A stretch of DNA of 64,000 nt, taken from Diphasiastrum complanatum (taxonomy: Eukaryota; Streptophyta; Lycopodiopsida; Lycopodiales; Lycopodiaceae). The position numbers were made by a program, and so were the translations under genes. This document shows, in pieces, positions 50,641 through 63,970 of the stretch. Location: contig CM055097.1 of the NCBI GenBank assembly GCA_029204225.1, forward strand, positions 72,305,706 through 72,369,705. The letters run 5' to 3'. The first letter of the stretch is position 1. Each line of letters opens with the position of its first letter. The notes under the pieces are model-generated. The model saw only the letters and a program-made list of their open reading frames with translations. It had not been told where the DNA came from and made no database searches.

Positions 50641-51560
50641 CTCCTCCTTAAAAGAAATCTATCTACTTTAACATGGATCTTGGAATCAAGCCAATACTAG
50701 ATCTAGGCTTTATGAAAGCACTCTTGAGAAATGTTTTGGTGCAGAGATCGGCAATACATGATGAAGATCCAATATGATCCAAGTTGATTTCTCCTCCAAT
50801 AACTTTCTCCCTTACAAAATGGTGTGCAATCTCAATATGTTTGCTTCTTGCATGTAAAATAGGATTGTTGGCAAGAGCTTGGGCTGAGATATTGTCACAC
50901 TTGATGATAGGTAGATCTCCATCCTTTATGAACTTGAGCTCCATATAAGCAATCTTTTGATCCAAAAAACCTCTTTTGTAGTAGTTGCAAGGGACTTATA
51001 CTCGGCCTCACAATGAAAGATCTTCACTTTTGTAAAATTATCCATAATCGAAGTGTGGAAGATACATATCTCAAGATCCTTTTGGCCAATTTCCAATGGA
51101 AAATCTTTGGGTCTTGCATGAATTGACTCAATTTATGCACACTAAAGTTCAAATGAAGCCTAGTGATAGTCAACCAAATAAGGGAGCCAATAAGACTCCT
51201 ATAAAAGGTGATGTCCTCTAAGGATCTTTCATCCCCTTTGATAGGATCTTTTACAACATGCCCCATGGGAGTATTAATGCTCTTACAATTTTCCACATGA
51301 AATTTTTTTAAGCATAGAGAGAGCATATCTAGATTGACTAATAAATGCATGATCTTGAAAAGGTGCTTGAGCCCATAAAGGCTTTTAAAAAATAAGCATA
51401 CTTTGGATTCATCACCATCTTTGATAAAGCCCTCAAGTTGCTCCATATAGATCTCTTCCCCAAGGTAGCCATTGAGGAAGGCATTAGAGACATCAAGTTG
51501 GAACATCCTCCACTTGAAATAGCATGCAATAGAGATAATATACTTCTTGGATTAACCGAA
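50641..51560 (-). pseudogene. copia RT/RNase H, internally deleted
   Basis: RNase H tail at 50663-50965 contains IKCDNISAQALANNPILHAR, SKHIEIAHHFVREKV and CIADLCTKTFLK before the polypurine tract. The RT part at 51024-51506 has FQLDVSNAFLNGYLGEEIYM and SLYGLK, then jumps straight to NLDMLSLCLKKFHV, so the segment with the catalytic YVDD box is missing. Later it has YRSLIGSLIWLTITRLHLNF and LSQFMQDPKIFHWKLAKRIL. Dead element. Confidence 0.88.
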
Positions 51561-51599
51561 ACCAAAAAGCATACCTTCGGCGGATTGTGATCTTGGTAG

Positions 51600-53190
51600 A
51601 GAATCTACTAACATTGCCCTCCTCCAAGGTTGTTGCAGGTCCCTCTGCAACTTCAACTTGACTTCATCAGTCGAGTTCTTCAATTGTTAATCTGGTTCTC
51701 CATCTTTTGCAAGTTTGTTCCATTATACACCTGTTGACCTTCAGTTAATCCTTCAGTGGGAGTCCAAGTCTATTTTCATGCCATCCCTGTTTGAAATATC
51801 AATGAAATTTTTCTATCTCAGGACTATACATAGGAATGAATCATTAGACCATTGAGCGAATGGATTGTAGGTCAATGCTGGTAATCAAAACTATGAGTTA
51901 CTGAATACGGTCAAAGATGAATAAGGTAGAGAAGGGAATAAAGGTGTTAGTATGGTAGGGTATAGTCGAGGCCTTTTGGAGGTCTTGAAAGCTCTAGAGA
52001 AATCCACACTTAATTATGTAGTAGTCTCGGATGATCCTCCCATGCCATGTCCATCTTGGTCTTCCTTTTTTTCTGGTTGTACCAACTCTGCTTGTACCTT
52101 GCAGGTAGTGTTCCAAAGCTGGTTCACCTATGCTAGGACCCTTTGTAAGTCTTGCTGCATTCTCTTGACTTGATTATGAGATTCAAGCAGCTTCTTTTCA
52201 TAGTGGTCTTGATAAACTTTGGTAATGGCCTTGTGGGCTTCATACCTTTGGATCAATTCCACGTATCTCTACATCCAGATGGTCTCTTCAAGTGGTGGCA
52301 CTACAACAATGTCTTCTGGTTTAACTTCAAGTAGCTCATCCATTGTGGTTGTCAATCTGTGATGCTTTGTAGAGGCTTGTATGTTCTGTTGTTTGAGTTG
52401 ATCTTGGTAGCTGCAGGAGGCCTTGGAGTTGTTGTTGGACCAATCCTTGTAATTTCTGGCTCCTTAGCTCTTCTTCTATAGATATCATTGGCTTTTTCTT
52501 GAGCTCCACTTGGCAAGCCTCTGGGTCCTTGTTCTTCTCGGCTAATTGATCAACCAGTTTTTCATTCTGGCTTACCAACTAGTGCAAGTGATAGGATATC
52601 TCAGCATGGGATTGTAGAGCTTGCTTGACAGATTGTTGACATCTTTGAATAAAGAAAATTGGGAAGGTAAATAATGTGAAGCTGGGAAGCATAATTGTGG
52701 GTCTGATGGTAAGGTGGTGGTGGTAAGTGAGGTGGTGGTGGTTACTGTATCAGAAGGAATAGGTGAGGTGAATGGGAATGGAAACGACAATGGATTGAGT
52801 TGGGGGACTGCTCAATGGATTTAACTCTTTCTTAATATGTACATTCCCTACAGAAACAACTTCATCAAAGATCTCTAGCACATCATTAGTATCAAAGTAA
52901 TCAAATTGATCAACACTAATAATAATGGTGCAGGTGTCAGAGGATGACAATGGCTCAACTAATCCCATTGTTGGCTTTTCACGTCTCCTCGGTTGATACG
53001 GCTGCTATGTGTTCTTCTCTTGTTGCTGCATCCTCAATGGTTGTGCACTCAACCATTATGTCTTGAACCTGATCAACCTTTGTAGTGGCCCACTTCTACC
53101 TGTTCTTCTTCTGCTTGGCACTCTCCTTCTTCTTTTGGACTCATAGCTTGGCTATTAACCGCTCTCGTATCATCCATTGTAGTACTTTGG
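51600..53190 (-). pseudogene. Coiled-coil, gag-like retrotransposon ORF (decayed)
   Basis: Minus-strand frames at 52750-52968, 52572-52790 and 52336-52578 show an acidic lead (DYFDTNDVLEIFDEV), a threonine/proline stretch and a glutamine- and lysine-rich coiled coil (NEKLVDQLAEKNKDPEACQV). Order and composition parallel 27760-29160, which suggests the same type of gypsy-like gag. No diagnostic motif, and frames are broken. Confidence 0.4.
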
Positions 53191-53233
53191 ATATAGAAGG
53201 TGGTGGCTTGTGAGTGTGACCTAGATGAGCTTT

Positions 53234-53296
<63 letters not shown>

Positions 53297-53380
53297 ACGC
53301 GCACATGCGTGCACACGCACATGCGCATACATGCTCACTTCCCTACACGCGCGCACGCGTGCACACACACACACACACAC
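53234..53380. repeat. (GT)n ... (CA)n microsatellite pair
   Basis: A GT run (53234-53295), an alternating purine-pyrimidine middle (GCACGCGCACATGCGTGCAC), and a CA run (53362-53380). The whole stretch alternates almost perfectly and is self-complementary. Confidence 0.95.
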
Positions 53381-53399
53381 TTACTTAAAAGATGCAAAT

Positions 53400-56300
53400 A
53401 TAATAATTCTTTTCATGCATGTTTTCCTATTCGTCTATGCTTGAGAGAATTTTGGAAGAAAAAAAAAAGTGACATTCCATGTGAAAATTTGTAAAAAGCT
53501 AACTTCACACATGATATATTTTAGAGGCTTAAAATGTCCATGTAGTACAAAAATTGGGATCCCAATATGGCTATTACTACAACATGAATGTTTCATGCAT
53601 AGTAAAATTGAGACTTCTACTATGTTATTTCAAGTCTTTTGTCTCCCATTAAGAAATTGCAATCTATATGAAAGTTTCACATATGGAACTTCCATGCTTA
53701 CATATCCATGTACATATCCACACCCATCCAGGTATACAAGAATAGATTTGTTGTGAATCTACGCATGTCTTTTTGGTGCCTACATGCATTGGATGTGGAT
53801 ATATAGTAGTAATGTTGTTGTATATGCTATAATTTTGAAATGCAACATCGCTCCATGAGATCCTAAAGAGATAAAAATAGTGAAAACTCAAAAAAAGCAA
53901 TTCCACACGTTGAATGATCTAAACATATATAACAGTCATATCTATGATTGGATTGACAAGAAAAGCTCATATAGAATATCTAAAGTATTACACTAATGTC
54001 GATACTACCCATCAAGACATTAATGTTGTGTGAGAGCATTCTCTTGATAGTATAGAAAAATTGGCATATACTTCTTTTTTCAAGATTGATGCTTGTCACA
54101 TATGTTTCAAGTTCGATGTACGTATCATAAGCACAAGACTAGACAAATGGTTGAACAAATTTTATACTAAAATACTTGCAAGAATGGGTTCATCAAAATT
54201 TAGTACATTTAAGCATGTGAGCTTCTTAAGTGTTTCCAATGGAGAATTTTAAATGTGGCCTACCAAGCAACAACAAATTGAACAAGATCTTGAAATCTTT
54301 CAATGCATGTTCCTCTTTAGTCAATAGGATGGAACTTTCTTTAGTGTGTTTTGTTATTCCAACTCCAAGAATGTCATTACCTCTTTACAATTGTGGAAAT
54401 CAAAATTTGGATAAGGATATCACTATAAGGACAATGCTTTCGCATGGAAATGTAGTCATTTTTCTACTAGTAAAGTTCTAAAAGGAGCTGGCACAGTTTT
54501 AGAAAATATCTTTTATTTTATATTTGAAAAGTAGAAAGTGAGATTACTATTTAGAGAGATAAAATTTTCCAATCTCACTCATTTCTTTTTGTACTCTTTA
54601 TGGTTTTGGTCCAAAAAATTTCTTCTTTGTGTTGTGCAAGTGACTTCTATGTAGGCCATCCCAATCTCTATTGTTGATCAATCCTTGTTTTTTCACACTT
54701 ATTTCTATTTTCCCTTTTTATAAATATGTACATGATTTTAATCATATATACAATATGAAAAGATACCAAAAATGAAAATGGCTTTTCATGTATCTTAAAC
54801 CACAAAACATTTTTCTTTCAAGTTCTGCTTTATGGAATCTTTGAAAGATCATGCAATTTTGGTTCTTGTTGTTATTATAGCTAATAATCAAAACTTGCAT
54901 TAATTTTCCAACATACCAAGCACATCATTAATTTTTTTAAACATACCAAGCACATCATCTACTACTTTTTCTTGTAAATGCAAACAATTCAATTCTATAT
55001 TCTTTTCATGTGTACACCTTGTCACTGTAAATTATCAATAATCTAGATGCTCAGTCCACTAATAAGACATATAATCATTTTTTTGTTTACAAAAAAAGTG
55101 AATGAATACTAGAAACTTAGTCAAAAAATGAGATTGAGATATTTCCGCTATCTAATTAACATTATGCCAATAAGATGCACTAGTTTTGACATAAATATCA
55201 AAGAAGGATTCAAACTCCAAATAATGGGCAAAGTTTGATGTGGTTACAAAAATAATAAATATCTAAGATTCTACATTGAAATAAATAAGAGCTTCAATCA
55301 TTCAAGTTCCAAAACCATAATAAAAGTAATTGCCTCCATATAACCAATGTGTGTTGTCCATAATTCTTATAAAAGATAATAGATAAGTTTCAAATGTCTC
55401 GATAAAATATTAGAGTTGTAGCAAAAAGCTATAATTTGTTTATGTTGTATTAGGAAAAAGGTATAGTTGATTGCAACCGCTTAAAACTCCAAAAGCACTT
55501 CTTACAAATATCATGTTTTTACTATAATGGTAATCATTTGGGACATTACACTATCATCCCTACTTATATAGAAGCTAGCAAGATGGGAAATTGTGTAAAT
55601 AATAAACTCTACCTACAAAAATAGTTGCTTTTCATCTAGCATCATTGGACTTGCACGCGAAAGAAAGTAACTTCAAGATTATCTACTAATTCATGATTTG
55701 GCAACAATGTTTTTTGAATAAGTTATGTATTTTGGGATGAATTGTAAGTAAAAACATTGAGAACATGATTTAGGAGCCATTTCTTTTGAGTCTGACTCTT
55801 TTAAATACAAACTTTGTAGTGATTGCACATCAAGGTTACTTCATGAATTGATTTTCAACATTTTTGGATCATAAGTAGGTGCATAAATCAAAATAGAAGC
55901 TCCATCTTAAAAGTATACAAATATTAAGTTGAAGCACTTTTTCTGGAAACTAATGTGTATCTTAGGTCAAATTTACAATACTCTATCAAAAAACATTTTA
56001 TGAAGCATGTGAAGTTGACCTAACACCTTAATTGGCAACCATTTTCATCTTTTAAATAACATCAAACTTGTGTAGCTATGCGTGATGCACATGGTGTCGT
56101 ATAGAATGCACATTATTATGGTGCACAAATGTGACTAAAAAAATCATATTGTCTTTATAAGATTTTCATCTTTTTAGCCCAAGATCTTAAAAGTTTCAAG
56201 GCAATGTATGCACAATCCAGAATACTTCAACAACAAAAAATTAATTATATTTGCTCTAGTTATTAGAAAATATTAAAGTTTGCAAATATTTCTCAATGCA

Positions 56301-57690
56301 TCACCCGATTCAATGAATTTCTAGGTTTTAAAGTAACATATGAATGAATATGCATGTGATCAAGTGAAGGTGATACAATATTCATTAGTCATAAAATCAT
56401 GGGTAATCTTGACATGTTGCTAATATGGTTTTTGTCTTTTTTGAGGTTTCTCTCATAGTTAAGTTAAATGTGTAGATCTATTGATACTAGTTACTAATGT
56501 ATTCTCGAAACGATATAACTAATCATGGCCCAAATAAAATTGATTAAATTGGCAAGTACTACAAAAGTTTTTGGTAATTTAATTATAATGCATGCTTACT
56601 TACTCATCAAGCAATAAGCCATCGCTAACTTTAAACTTTAAGATTTTGAAAATAAAATAAAAATGCACTATTGACAATCATCATTATGTAGAAGGACGTA
56701 TATTATGGGTTACATCTGTTGAAAGCAAAATCATGTGAAGGAGATTTGGTACATGTAATTGAGTTATAAAGTTAGATAGAAAATCAAAATAATTACTACC
56801 ATATAACAATTGATTCATGTTGAGGTTCTATAATCTTATTTCTAAGAGCACTACAATATTTTAAAAAACATAATAATATACCCTTTCCATAGGTTGCATA
56901 GTTTATGAAGGGTATTTGTGATTTGACCTCCTCCCGAGCTTATGCAAGAGCAATGTTACAAAATCAAATCTTTAATAATAGATGGTCTAAAAGCTTATGT
57001 TTGTTTGATAGCTCGTCTAATATCCCAAAAAGTAATTAATGTGTTTATTAGGTTTCCAACTAACCTATGTAGTCCCAATTGATGAACTTCAAATCAAGAG
57101 TAACAAGGAATATAAACCTTGGGTTTAGACATGAAGTTAAATTTCTATCTATTGAGAATATCTTAAGGTCAAATCTCCAAAATAGAAATGTATTTATTAG
57201 ACAAAATTTGAACATTTTTTTTCATTTCAATGTGAAGCAAGTGTTTTCAAGAAAAGAGAATTAATGTGAGTGAATTACTCTATCTCAAGTAAGGCAAATT
57301 GATTCTTGAGACTTAGAACAGTACCTTGTTAGGCCAAAAATCCCAAAACCAAATTCCAATAATTCTAACGTTTGTTAAGAAAGATATAAGTGAGTACAAA
57401 TTGTTGAGAAACTCAACATATTATCCCATTGTAGTAATGTGAAAGCTATGGGACTACTAGTTGGTAGGAATGAAGCCTAGCATTATTTGTGTATGTTTTG
57501 CCAACTTGCAAGCCAAGTTATAAAAATGTAGCATTAGCCATGTTTGATTAAAATGACAATGATCTACCTTAGTCCAATTTTAGTTTGAAGTCTGAGTCTT
57601 AATAAAGCCCTTTTTTTTTAACTATCTTTTCAAAAAATGTAGAAAATTAGTAGCACAAATCAAGAAAATTAAAAAACAACGAAGAAAAAT
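53400..57690. other. AT-rich interval, no recognisable gene
   Basis: About 4.3 kb with no family match. Frames at 54061-54252 and 54230-54481 have no known motif and ordinary chance length for such composition. No LTR, TIR or tRNA was recognised. Confidence 0.5.
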
Positions 57691-57696
57691 GACATA

Positions 57697-58112
57697 TTGG
57701 AACTCTAAGTTGAGGGAGCAGGCTTTCAAAACTTGCATAATCAGTTGCCATTCAATGGTGTATCAAATTGAGTTCCATCAAGATGTTCCAAAACCACTAC
57801 TCCATAAGATAAAACTCCTTGACCCGATATGGTCCTTCACTGGTAAATTTCAACTTGCCCTTGATCCAGATCTCTCTCTTTCAAATCCTTCTTATGAAAT
57901 CTATGATCATGCCAAGCTTTCCGACGATCTTTCTCAACTGCTAATGCATGAACTGCCATCAATCTGGTTTTGCAAAGCTTATGCAATGCTTCACGATGAA
58001 GTTGCAAAGATTTCATCTCATCCAATTGTTCAATAGCTGCTATTCACAATGATGGCAAAAACTCAATTGACATGATAGCATCTTGACCATAAACTAAGTG
58101 AAAAGGCATCTT
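57697..58112 (-). pseudogene. Ty3/gypsy integrase C-terminal fragment
   Basis: The minus strand reads KMPFHLVYGQDAIMSIEFLP, then after a stop IAAIEQLDEMKSLQLHREAL, then VEKDRRKAWHDHRFHKKDL, the region after the integrase core in plant gypsy elements. Truncated at 58112 by a copia LTR. Confidence 0.75.
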
Positions 58113-58115
58113 ATT

Positions 58116-59058
58116 TGTTGGATTTATTCCTCTACTCTCCTAAATCCCATATTAATTTAGTTCCATTCTTATCATCGCACAGTCTACAGAAATACTCTAT
58201 TATCACAGATAGGAAAGAGAGTTACAATCTGACTTGTCAAAGTTACCTAACTTGTCGGAGTTGGCCGAACTATCAAGGAAGCCCAACTTGGATAAGTTCT
58301 CAAGGAGTACGGCTTATCAACTCAATCGACTATCATTGAGGACCATCAAACAACTATCCTGACTATCGGTAGTGACACACTCGACTCCTAATAGTCAAAG
58401 CCTTCTCATGCCCACTTTCTATACTGTGCAATTACTTGGACAATGACAACAACAACCATAATCTACTCTAGACGACTCAACACCTCCACACCACCTTCTT
58501 GTACATACATCTGCACAACTGTGAATTGTATATAGTTGATCATTGTAATAAATTTATTACGAAGCAAGATTATAACCAGACGAGATAGGTTGATTTGATA
58601 TACGCTCGAACACTCATAGACATTGAGATGACAACTTATCAGAGATAGACACAATAGATGCTTTCAAGCATTGATTTTTTCTTTCAGATTGATTGTCATT
58701 AACACAAATTGTAGCTAGCTTTGTGAGCACGCGATTTCGTCCTCTCTTTGTCTTATGCTCACCAGCATCATCTAACCTTTATTTTTATACATTCATTCTG
58801 AATAAATTACTGTCTAGTTTTGTGTTCAGATTTTTTGCTTTCCACTTTCTGTCTGACTCTCTTATCGATTTAGGTTTTTGTCTGCTCTTCTGCTTCTGCA
58901 TAATCTCAATTAAGCTCTGCTTTGTATTCACCTAATGTTGTAGTAGTGCACGCACTGAGGGAATCAATCGACCACTACTTTCGCACAATAGTAGGATCGT
59001 TCTGATCCGGTTGTTTGACCTATCGATCCAAATCCATGGATTTTCATTTTTTTCGACA
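58116..59058 (+). repeat. 5' LTR of a copia element
   Basis: Starts TGTTGGATTTATTCC and ends TTTTTTCGACA, 943 bp, directly followed by a primer-binding site. It truncates the gypsy fragment on its left. Confidence 0.7.
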
Positions 59059-59070
59059 TGGTATGAGAGC
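59059..59070 (+). other. Primer-binding site of the 58-kb copia
   Basis: TGGTATGAGAGC, one mismatch from the initiator-Met primer site. A second similar word (TAGTATCAGAGC) occurs about 50 bp downstream. Confidence 0.75.
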
Positions 59071-59263
59071 AGTAATTACTATTCTATGATTCTTTCATCT
59101 GATACCAACATAGTATCAGAGCTATTTTCATAGCTTGATAAGCTTCCCATAGAACTTGGACCTATCATTCGATAGAACAATTGTTTTCTTGTTTTGTAAA
59201 TTGCATTAGATTTTCACTCTTAAGTCACTAATAGTCATCATTATCACTTAGACTAACTTCCAC

Positions 59264-60440
59264 ATGGATTCCCAGGGGACATCCAGTCCCATCGTGGACA
59301 AGCTTGATGGATCCAATTACCATTTGTGGAAATTTAAGATGAAAACGTTACTAATGGCTAAGAAGTTGTATGATGTTGTCACAGGTGCAGAGGCAAGACC
59401 CAAAGCAGATGACGCTGCAATCTCTCGATGGAAGCTAAAGGGTGGCAAAGCCTTCACGTTGAATCATCCTCAATATCTTAGACACACAGATCGGCCATGT
59501 GTCTGAAGCTCATACCTCGAAAGAAGTCTAGGACATCTTGAGCACCTTGTATGAAGTGTTGTGTACTGTACTTCAGGACCATAAATGGATATACAAAATA
59601 TCCACAAGAGTGATTGGATGCTTGCTTGACAATCTATCAAAAAACTAGTCATCAAAAAGTTGATCTAGATTGGCAATTTGACAAACAACAAGCATTAACA
59701 ATCAAAAGCATTGATCAACATTGAAATCCGATCCCACACGTGTGTACTACAGGCTGTAGTAAGGCCTTCAACCTGAGAAACAAGTAGAAATTGATTTGGT
59801 TTCATTTGGATCACAAAAACTCAATGTACATAGTGAACTAGCTTGAGATTGTCAATGAGCTCCAAAAATTTTCTATCTTCTCACTATGGGAGCTTGGAAT
59901 ACATAGCAAATTCGACTTCCTTCTTGAAGTTAGGTGGATTTCCAGCATGTAATAAGGAAGTTAACTCACGCTTCTTACCCTAAAATGAAACCCTAGCCTA
60001 GATCCTAGAGTTATGCTTGGTAGGTAGCTAGTTGGTCAAATTTTCACCTTAAACTTAGGTGTAGGTCCTATAAAGTAGGGATGACCACCAAATAGACATG
60101 ACCAACTCTCTTGACTTGACCTAACCTACATTAGGATGGGTTTCCCATGTGACATCATGGCCTCACATGTGCGGGACCCACTTGTGTACACAATTTACAC
60201 TATTCTACATGGTTTTTGATCAAGCTAGATTTGCCAATTTTTGGCAATTCTTCACACGACGTAGCTTCCAAACTACATCTCAAAAGAAAATTCCTCTCCC
60301 TCAAAATGACAAATTGTGATTCCCTACATAATCACATCAGCCATTTCAAAATCCTGCTACAGCAAATGGCCGATATCAGATCTGTCACAGACGATCAAGA
60401 CGTAGTAATGACACTGCTTTCAAGCCTACCAATTATATGA
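59264..60440 (+). pseudogene. copia gag, interrupted by an insertion
   Basis: N-terminal part (59264-59560) includes VDKLDGSNYHLWKFKMKTLL and, after a frameshift, GHVSEAHTSKEV*DILSTLY. The next gag part appears only at 60216-60440: HDVASKLHLKRKFLSLKM and QDVVMTLLSSLP. Between them about 640 bp are foreign and include a CACACGTGTG region similar to copy A-type LTRs, so a solo LTR insertion is likely. No later gag, protease or pol follows. Confidence 0.75.
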
Positions 60441-61097
60441 TAATAGGGTACTGATGATTACCACACACTCAGAGTTGACTCTATCACGATGTCAAAATAT
60501 TGAAAAATCTATCTAATGTTGTATGGGTCCTAAAAATGCCAAAGATGAATTGAGCTCTTTTGGCTTAGTAAAGACGCATCTTAGAATAAAATATTCAAGG
60601 TAGGTAGAAGTAGAAACTCGAGCTACCATAGGAATTGCCATTTGTACTTTACATGCCACATTTAATGCATGAAAAGACTATGTGGCACAATTAGACATAG
60701 TGAGGTGGCTTGGATAAGTCTAGATAGCTTGAGAGGTGGATCCACAACTCCAATTCAACTCAAAGTAGGAGAAGAGTCCATGGATCTATATATATGTGAT
60801 GTACTCTCATTGAGAAATGATGAAATTTGTGTGTAATGCAAATTTGGAGACAAGCTCTTTGTGCCCTCTCTCTCTCCACGAGTTTTGTACTTTCTATTTT
60901 CTCTCTCTAGCCAAGTAGAGGCATTTATGATGCTTTGTCTTATGTTTTGTTGACAGATCTTGCTTGTAACACAATAACATTGCTTGTACGATCAACTTTC
61001 CTATTAACAACCAATGCTAGTCTGATCTTTATAGTGTTATTGTGCTTAGGAGATAAAAAATACATGTGTAGGGCATCCCACACGTGTGAATTCAGCA
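60441..61097 (+). repeat. Probable 5' LTR of the last copia element
   Basis: Sequence up to ...ACACGTGTGAATTCAGCA ends exactly at a primer-binding site. It includes a TATATATATG stretch and a CT-rich part. The left boundary is uncertain. Confidence 0.5.
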
Positions 61098-61110
61098 TGG
61101 TATCAGAGCC
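61098..61110 (+). other. Primer-binding site of the last copia element
   Basis: TGGTATCAGAGCC, an exact initiator-Met type primer site, one base after the LTR's final CA. Confidence 0.88.
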
Positions 61111-61856
61111 TACCTAAGTTTTACAAGCAAATCTAATCAAAAAGTTTGCAGATCTGATCAGATTTCAAGCTAGGAATTGTCTAGATTCTACCTTCTAGCT
61201 AGTTTGCAGGTTTCTTGTGATTCTGAGTTTCAAACCACATTGAATGGGCCAGATCAGGTACTGTATGGAATTTCAGGTGCTGGCACGTGTGAAATCCGCC
61301 CATTTTCAGATTGGTGGTTCTCTCTCACCTCAGATCCAAATTTCAAGCAAATTAGCCCACTAGAAAGCTAGAAATGTGGAATTTGATGCAATTTGAATCA
61401 TGACAGTTGGATAAACCAATAAGAAGTTATAAGCTTTTGAAGAGTCGTAGGTAGGGCACCTAGACCTATGGCAAATCATGTGTACATGTCATTTATTGCT
61501 TGAATGATCACAAAAATCATCCAGAAGCTATACAATCTCATCTATATGTGATTTAGACAAAACTTATAGGTTCTAGGCAAATTGTTTCATACAAATAGAT
61601 TGTATTTGAGTCAATTTGACATTTTTGGAATATTTCACACGTGTGAAATTCAAAGAACCATAACTTTTGCCATACTTCATCTTTTTTTATGATTCAAATC
61701 TTGTTTTAGAGAGATTGTCACTAGCTAGTGAGATCTTCTATCTCACAGTTTCTTGCTAAGTCTTACATAGGATTTGGTTCTGTACCCTTGATTGGTTCCT
61801 ATAGTGAGAAGAATAGCAATTCTTTCATCCATCTTTTTTGATTTCCATCATTCTTT

Positions 61857-63004
61857 ATGACTTCAATGGGTGTCTTTCTATTAGAAGCAAGTGAAAGATT
61901 GTCAACCTCCAATTACTCAATTTGGAAGGTTAGAATGGAATCTGTCTTAATACTACAAGATGTGATGGATATTGTACTTGGCATTGAAGAAGAACCACAA
62001 ATTCCTCAAGAAATTCCAAAGTACAAAAAGAGAGCCAGGATGGCTCTACATTATATTAAGATGAATGTCTCAAATGACATCTTAAGAGAAATTGGTGCTT
62101 GTACTAATGCCAAAGATGCTTGGGATACTCTCAAGTCTATCTATGAGGCAAAAAATACTTCTAGACTTCTAACACTAAGAAACCAAATTTTCAAAGTGTA
62201 CAGAGAAGTGATGAATGTGCTTCAGCCTATGTAATGAGAGTTAAAGACCTCCATAGAGAATTGTCATGCATAGGAGACTCCATCAAGCAAAATGAACTTG
62301 TTCAAGTCATACTTAATGGGTTAAAGGAGGAATATGACAACCTTGTTCAGAGTTATGCCATTAAGGAGGAGCTACCAAGTTTGGAAGCACTCCAAAGTGT
62401 GCTCATTTTTGAAGAATCAAAACAAGAGTATAAACTCTTGAAAATGGAGAGACTGTCTCTCAACATTGATGGTAAAGCTCTCTTTACCAAAGACAAGCAC
62501 AAGACAAGAAGTAAGAATCAACACCAATTCTCTTCAAGCAAGAACAATCTTATTTCCAAGGAGAAAGGAGATGAGGATGAGTCCTCTCAAGCTTCCACAT
62601 CCAAGAAGAAGAAGAAAAACATCAAGTGTTTCTTTTGTGGCAAGAAGGAGAATTATGCCACCAATTGCCTCAAGAAGAAGAGTCAATTCAAGCAAGCCAA
62701 CATTTCTAATGAAGAGAAGGAAGATGCTCATGCAAGTGATGAAGAGGGATCTCTTATGTTCTCGAATTTTTCTTCATCACCTTTCAAGAAGGATGGTTCA
62801 TGGTATATCGACAATGGAGCTTCCTCACATATGTGTAGCTCCAAGTATTCTTTTTCATCCATGTCACCTTATGAAGGAGCCAAGAAGTCCATCTACACAG
62901 CAAATGATCATGAGTGTGTTATTGAAGGCATAGGGACCATTCCCTTAAAGCTTTCTTCATCAAAAGTTCTTTGTTTGTCTAATGTACTTTTGTTCCCAAG
63001 CTAA
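61857..63004 (+). pseudogene. copia gag, zinc knuckle and protease start (frameshifted)
   Basis: First frame (61857-62234) is gag: ASERLSTSNYSIWKVRMESV, MALHYIKMNVSNDIL and AWDTLKSIYEAKNTSRLLTL. A frameshift near 62200 moves the rest to a second frame (to 63004) with MRVKDLHRELSCIGDSIKQN, a lysine-rich linker and the knuckle CFFCGKKENYATNC, in which the zinc-binding histidine is replaced by asparagine. Protease follows with WYIDNGASSHMCSSKYSF, where the usual DSGA is DNGA. A stop at 63002-63004 lies a few residues after VLCLSNVLL. Related to copy A's gag. Confidence 0.88.
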
Positions 63005-63970
63005 CAAAAAATCTTATTAGTGTTGGGCAATTGTTTGATAGTGGACTAGATGTGAATTTCAATGTTGATACATGTACAATCAAGAAGCATGATGAAATCC
63101 TTGCATTTGGGTCTAGATATGGTGGAATCTACAAGCTTGATCCCAAAGAGTATGCTAACTCTTGAGATAGTGCTTTTGCTACTCATATGTCTTTGGAGGA
63201 ACTATGGCATAGAAGGTTGGGTCATCCTAACTATAATTCTATGGACCAGTCCATGGTCAAAAAAGCCAAAGCTATTGGCTTGCCTAATCTTATCTCCAAG
63301 AATTTCAAGCCATGTAAAGCTTGTGCCATATCTAAGTCTCATAAGGAGCCTTTTTCAAAGTCATCTATCAAGACTACACATCCATTGGAGCTCATACACT
63401 CGGATGTGCACTTCTCATCTTCAAAGAGCAAGGGTGGTGCTACTTGCTTTGTAACTTTCATTGATGACTTCACTAGATTTACTTGGGTATATCTTCTAGC
63501 TTCAAAATCTATGGTGTTTGACTATTTCCTAAAGTTCAAAGCTCTAGTTGAAAAGCAATTTTCTTACAAAATCAAGATTCTTAGAAGTGATGGAGGTGGT
63601 GAGTACACTTCCAATAAATTTCATGATTATTGTGAGCTTGAAGGCATTAAAAGGGAGTTTTTCTTGTGCATATACACCATCTCAAAATGGGGTGGCTGAA
63701 AGAAAGAATAGAACACTGTGTGAATGTGCTAAAACCATCAGAATTGAGGCATCTTTGCTAAAAGACTTTTGGGGTGAGGCTATCAATTGTTCAAACTATC
63801 TTTGCAATAGACTCCCTCATGTTGCACTTGGAGGAAAGTCACCATATGAAGCACTCTATTTGAATAAACCTAAGGTTGAACACCTTAGAGTATTTGGATG
63901 CATATGCTTTGTCCATATTCCCTTGGAAATGATAAAGAAGGATGATCCTTGTGCAAGCAAAGGAGTGTGA
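63005..63970 (+). pseudogene. copia integrase (N-terminal and core domains)
   Basis: After the protease tail (NLISVGQLFDSGL in a shifted frame, a TGA near 63163) the frame 63187-63699 has the zinc finger HRRLGH...CKACAISK. The catalytic core follows with HPLELIHSDVHF, FIDDFTRFTWVYLL and LRSDGGGEYTSNKF. A frameshift near 63655, in a T run, moves the rest into a second frame with YTPSQNGVAERKNRTL, which holds the catalytic glutamate, and PYEALYLNKPKVEHLRVFGC. The D,D,E residues are present but the gene is broken, and the RT lies beyond the window end. Confidence 0.88.

Noticed and set aside
54061-54481. Two adjoining plus-strand frames
   Set aside because: No motif, no frame continuity and ordinary length for AT-rich DNA.
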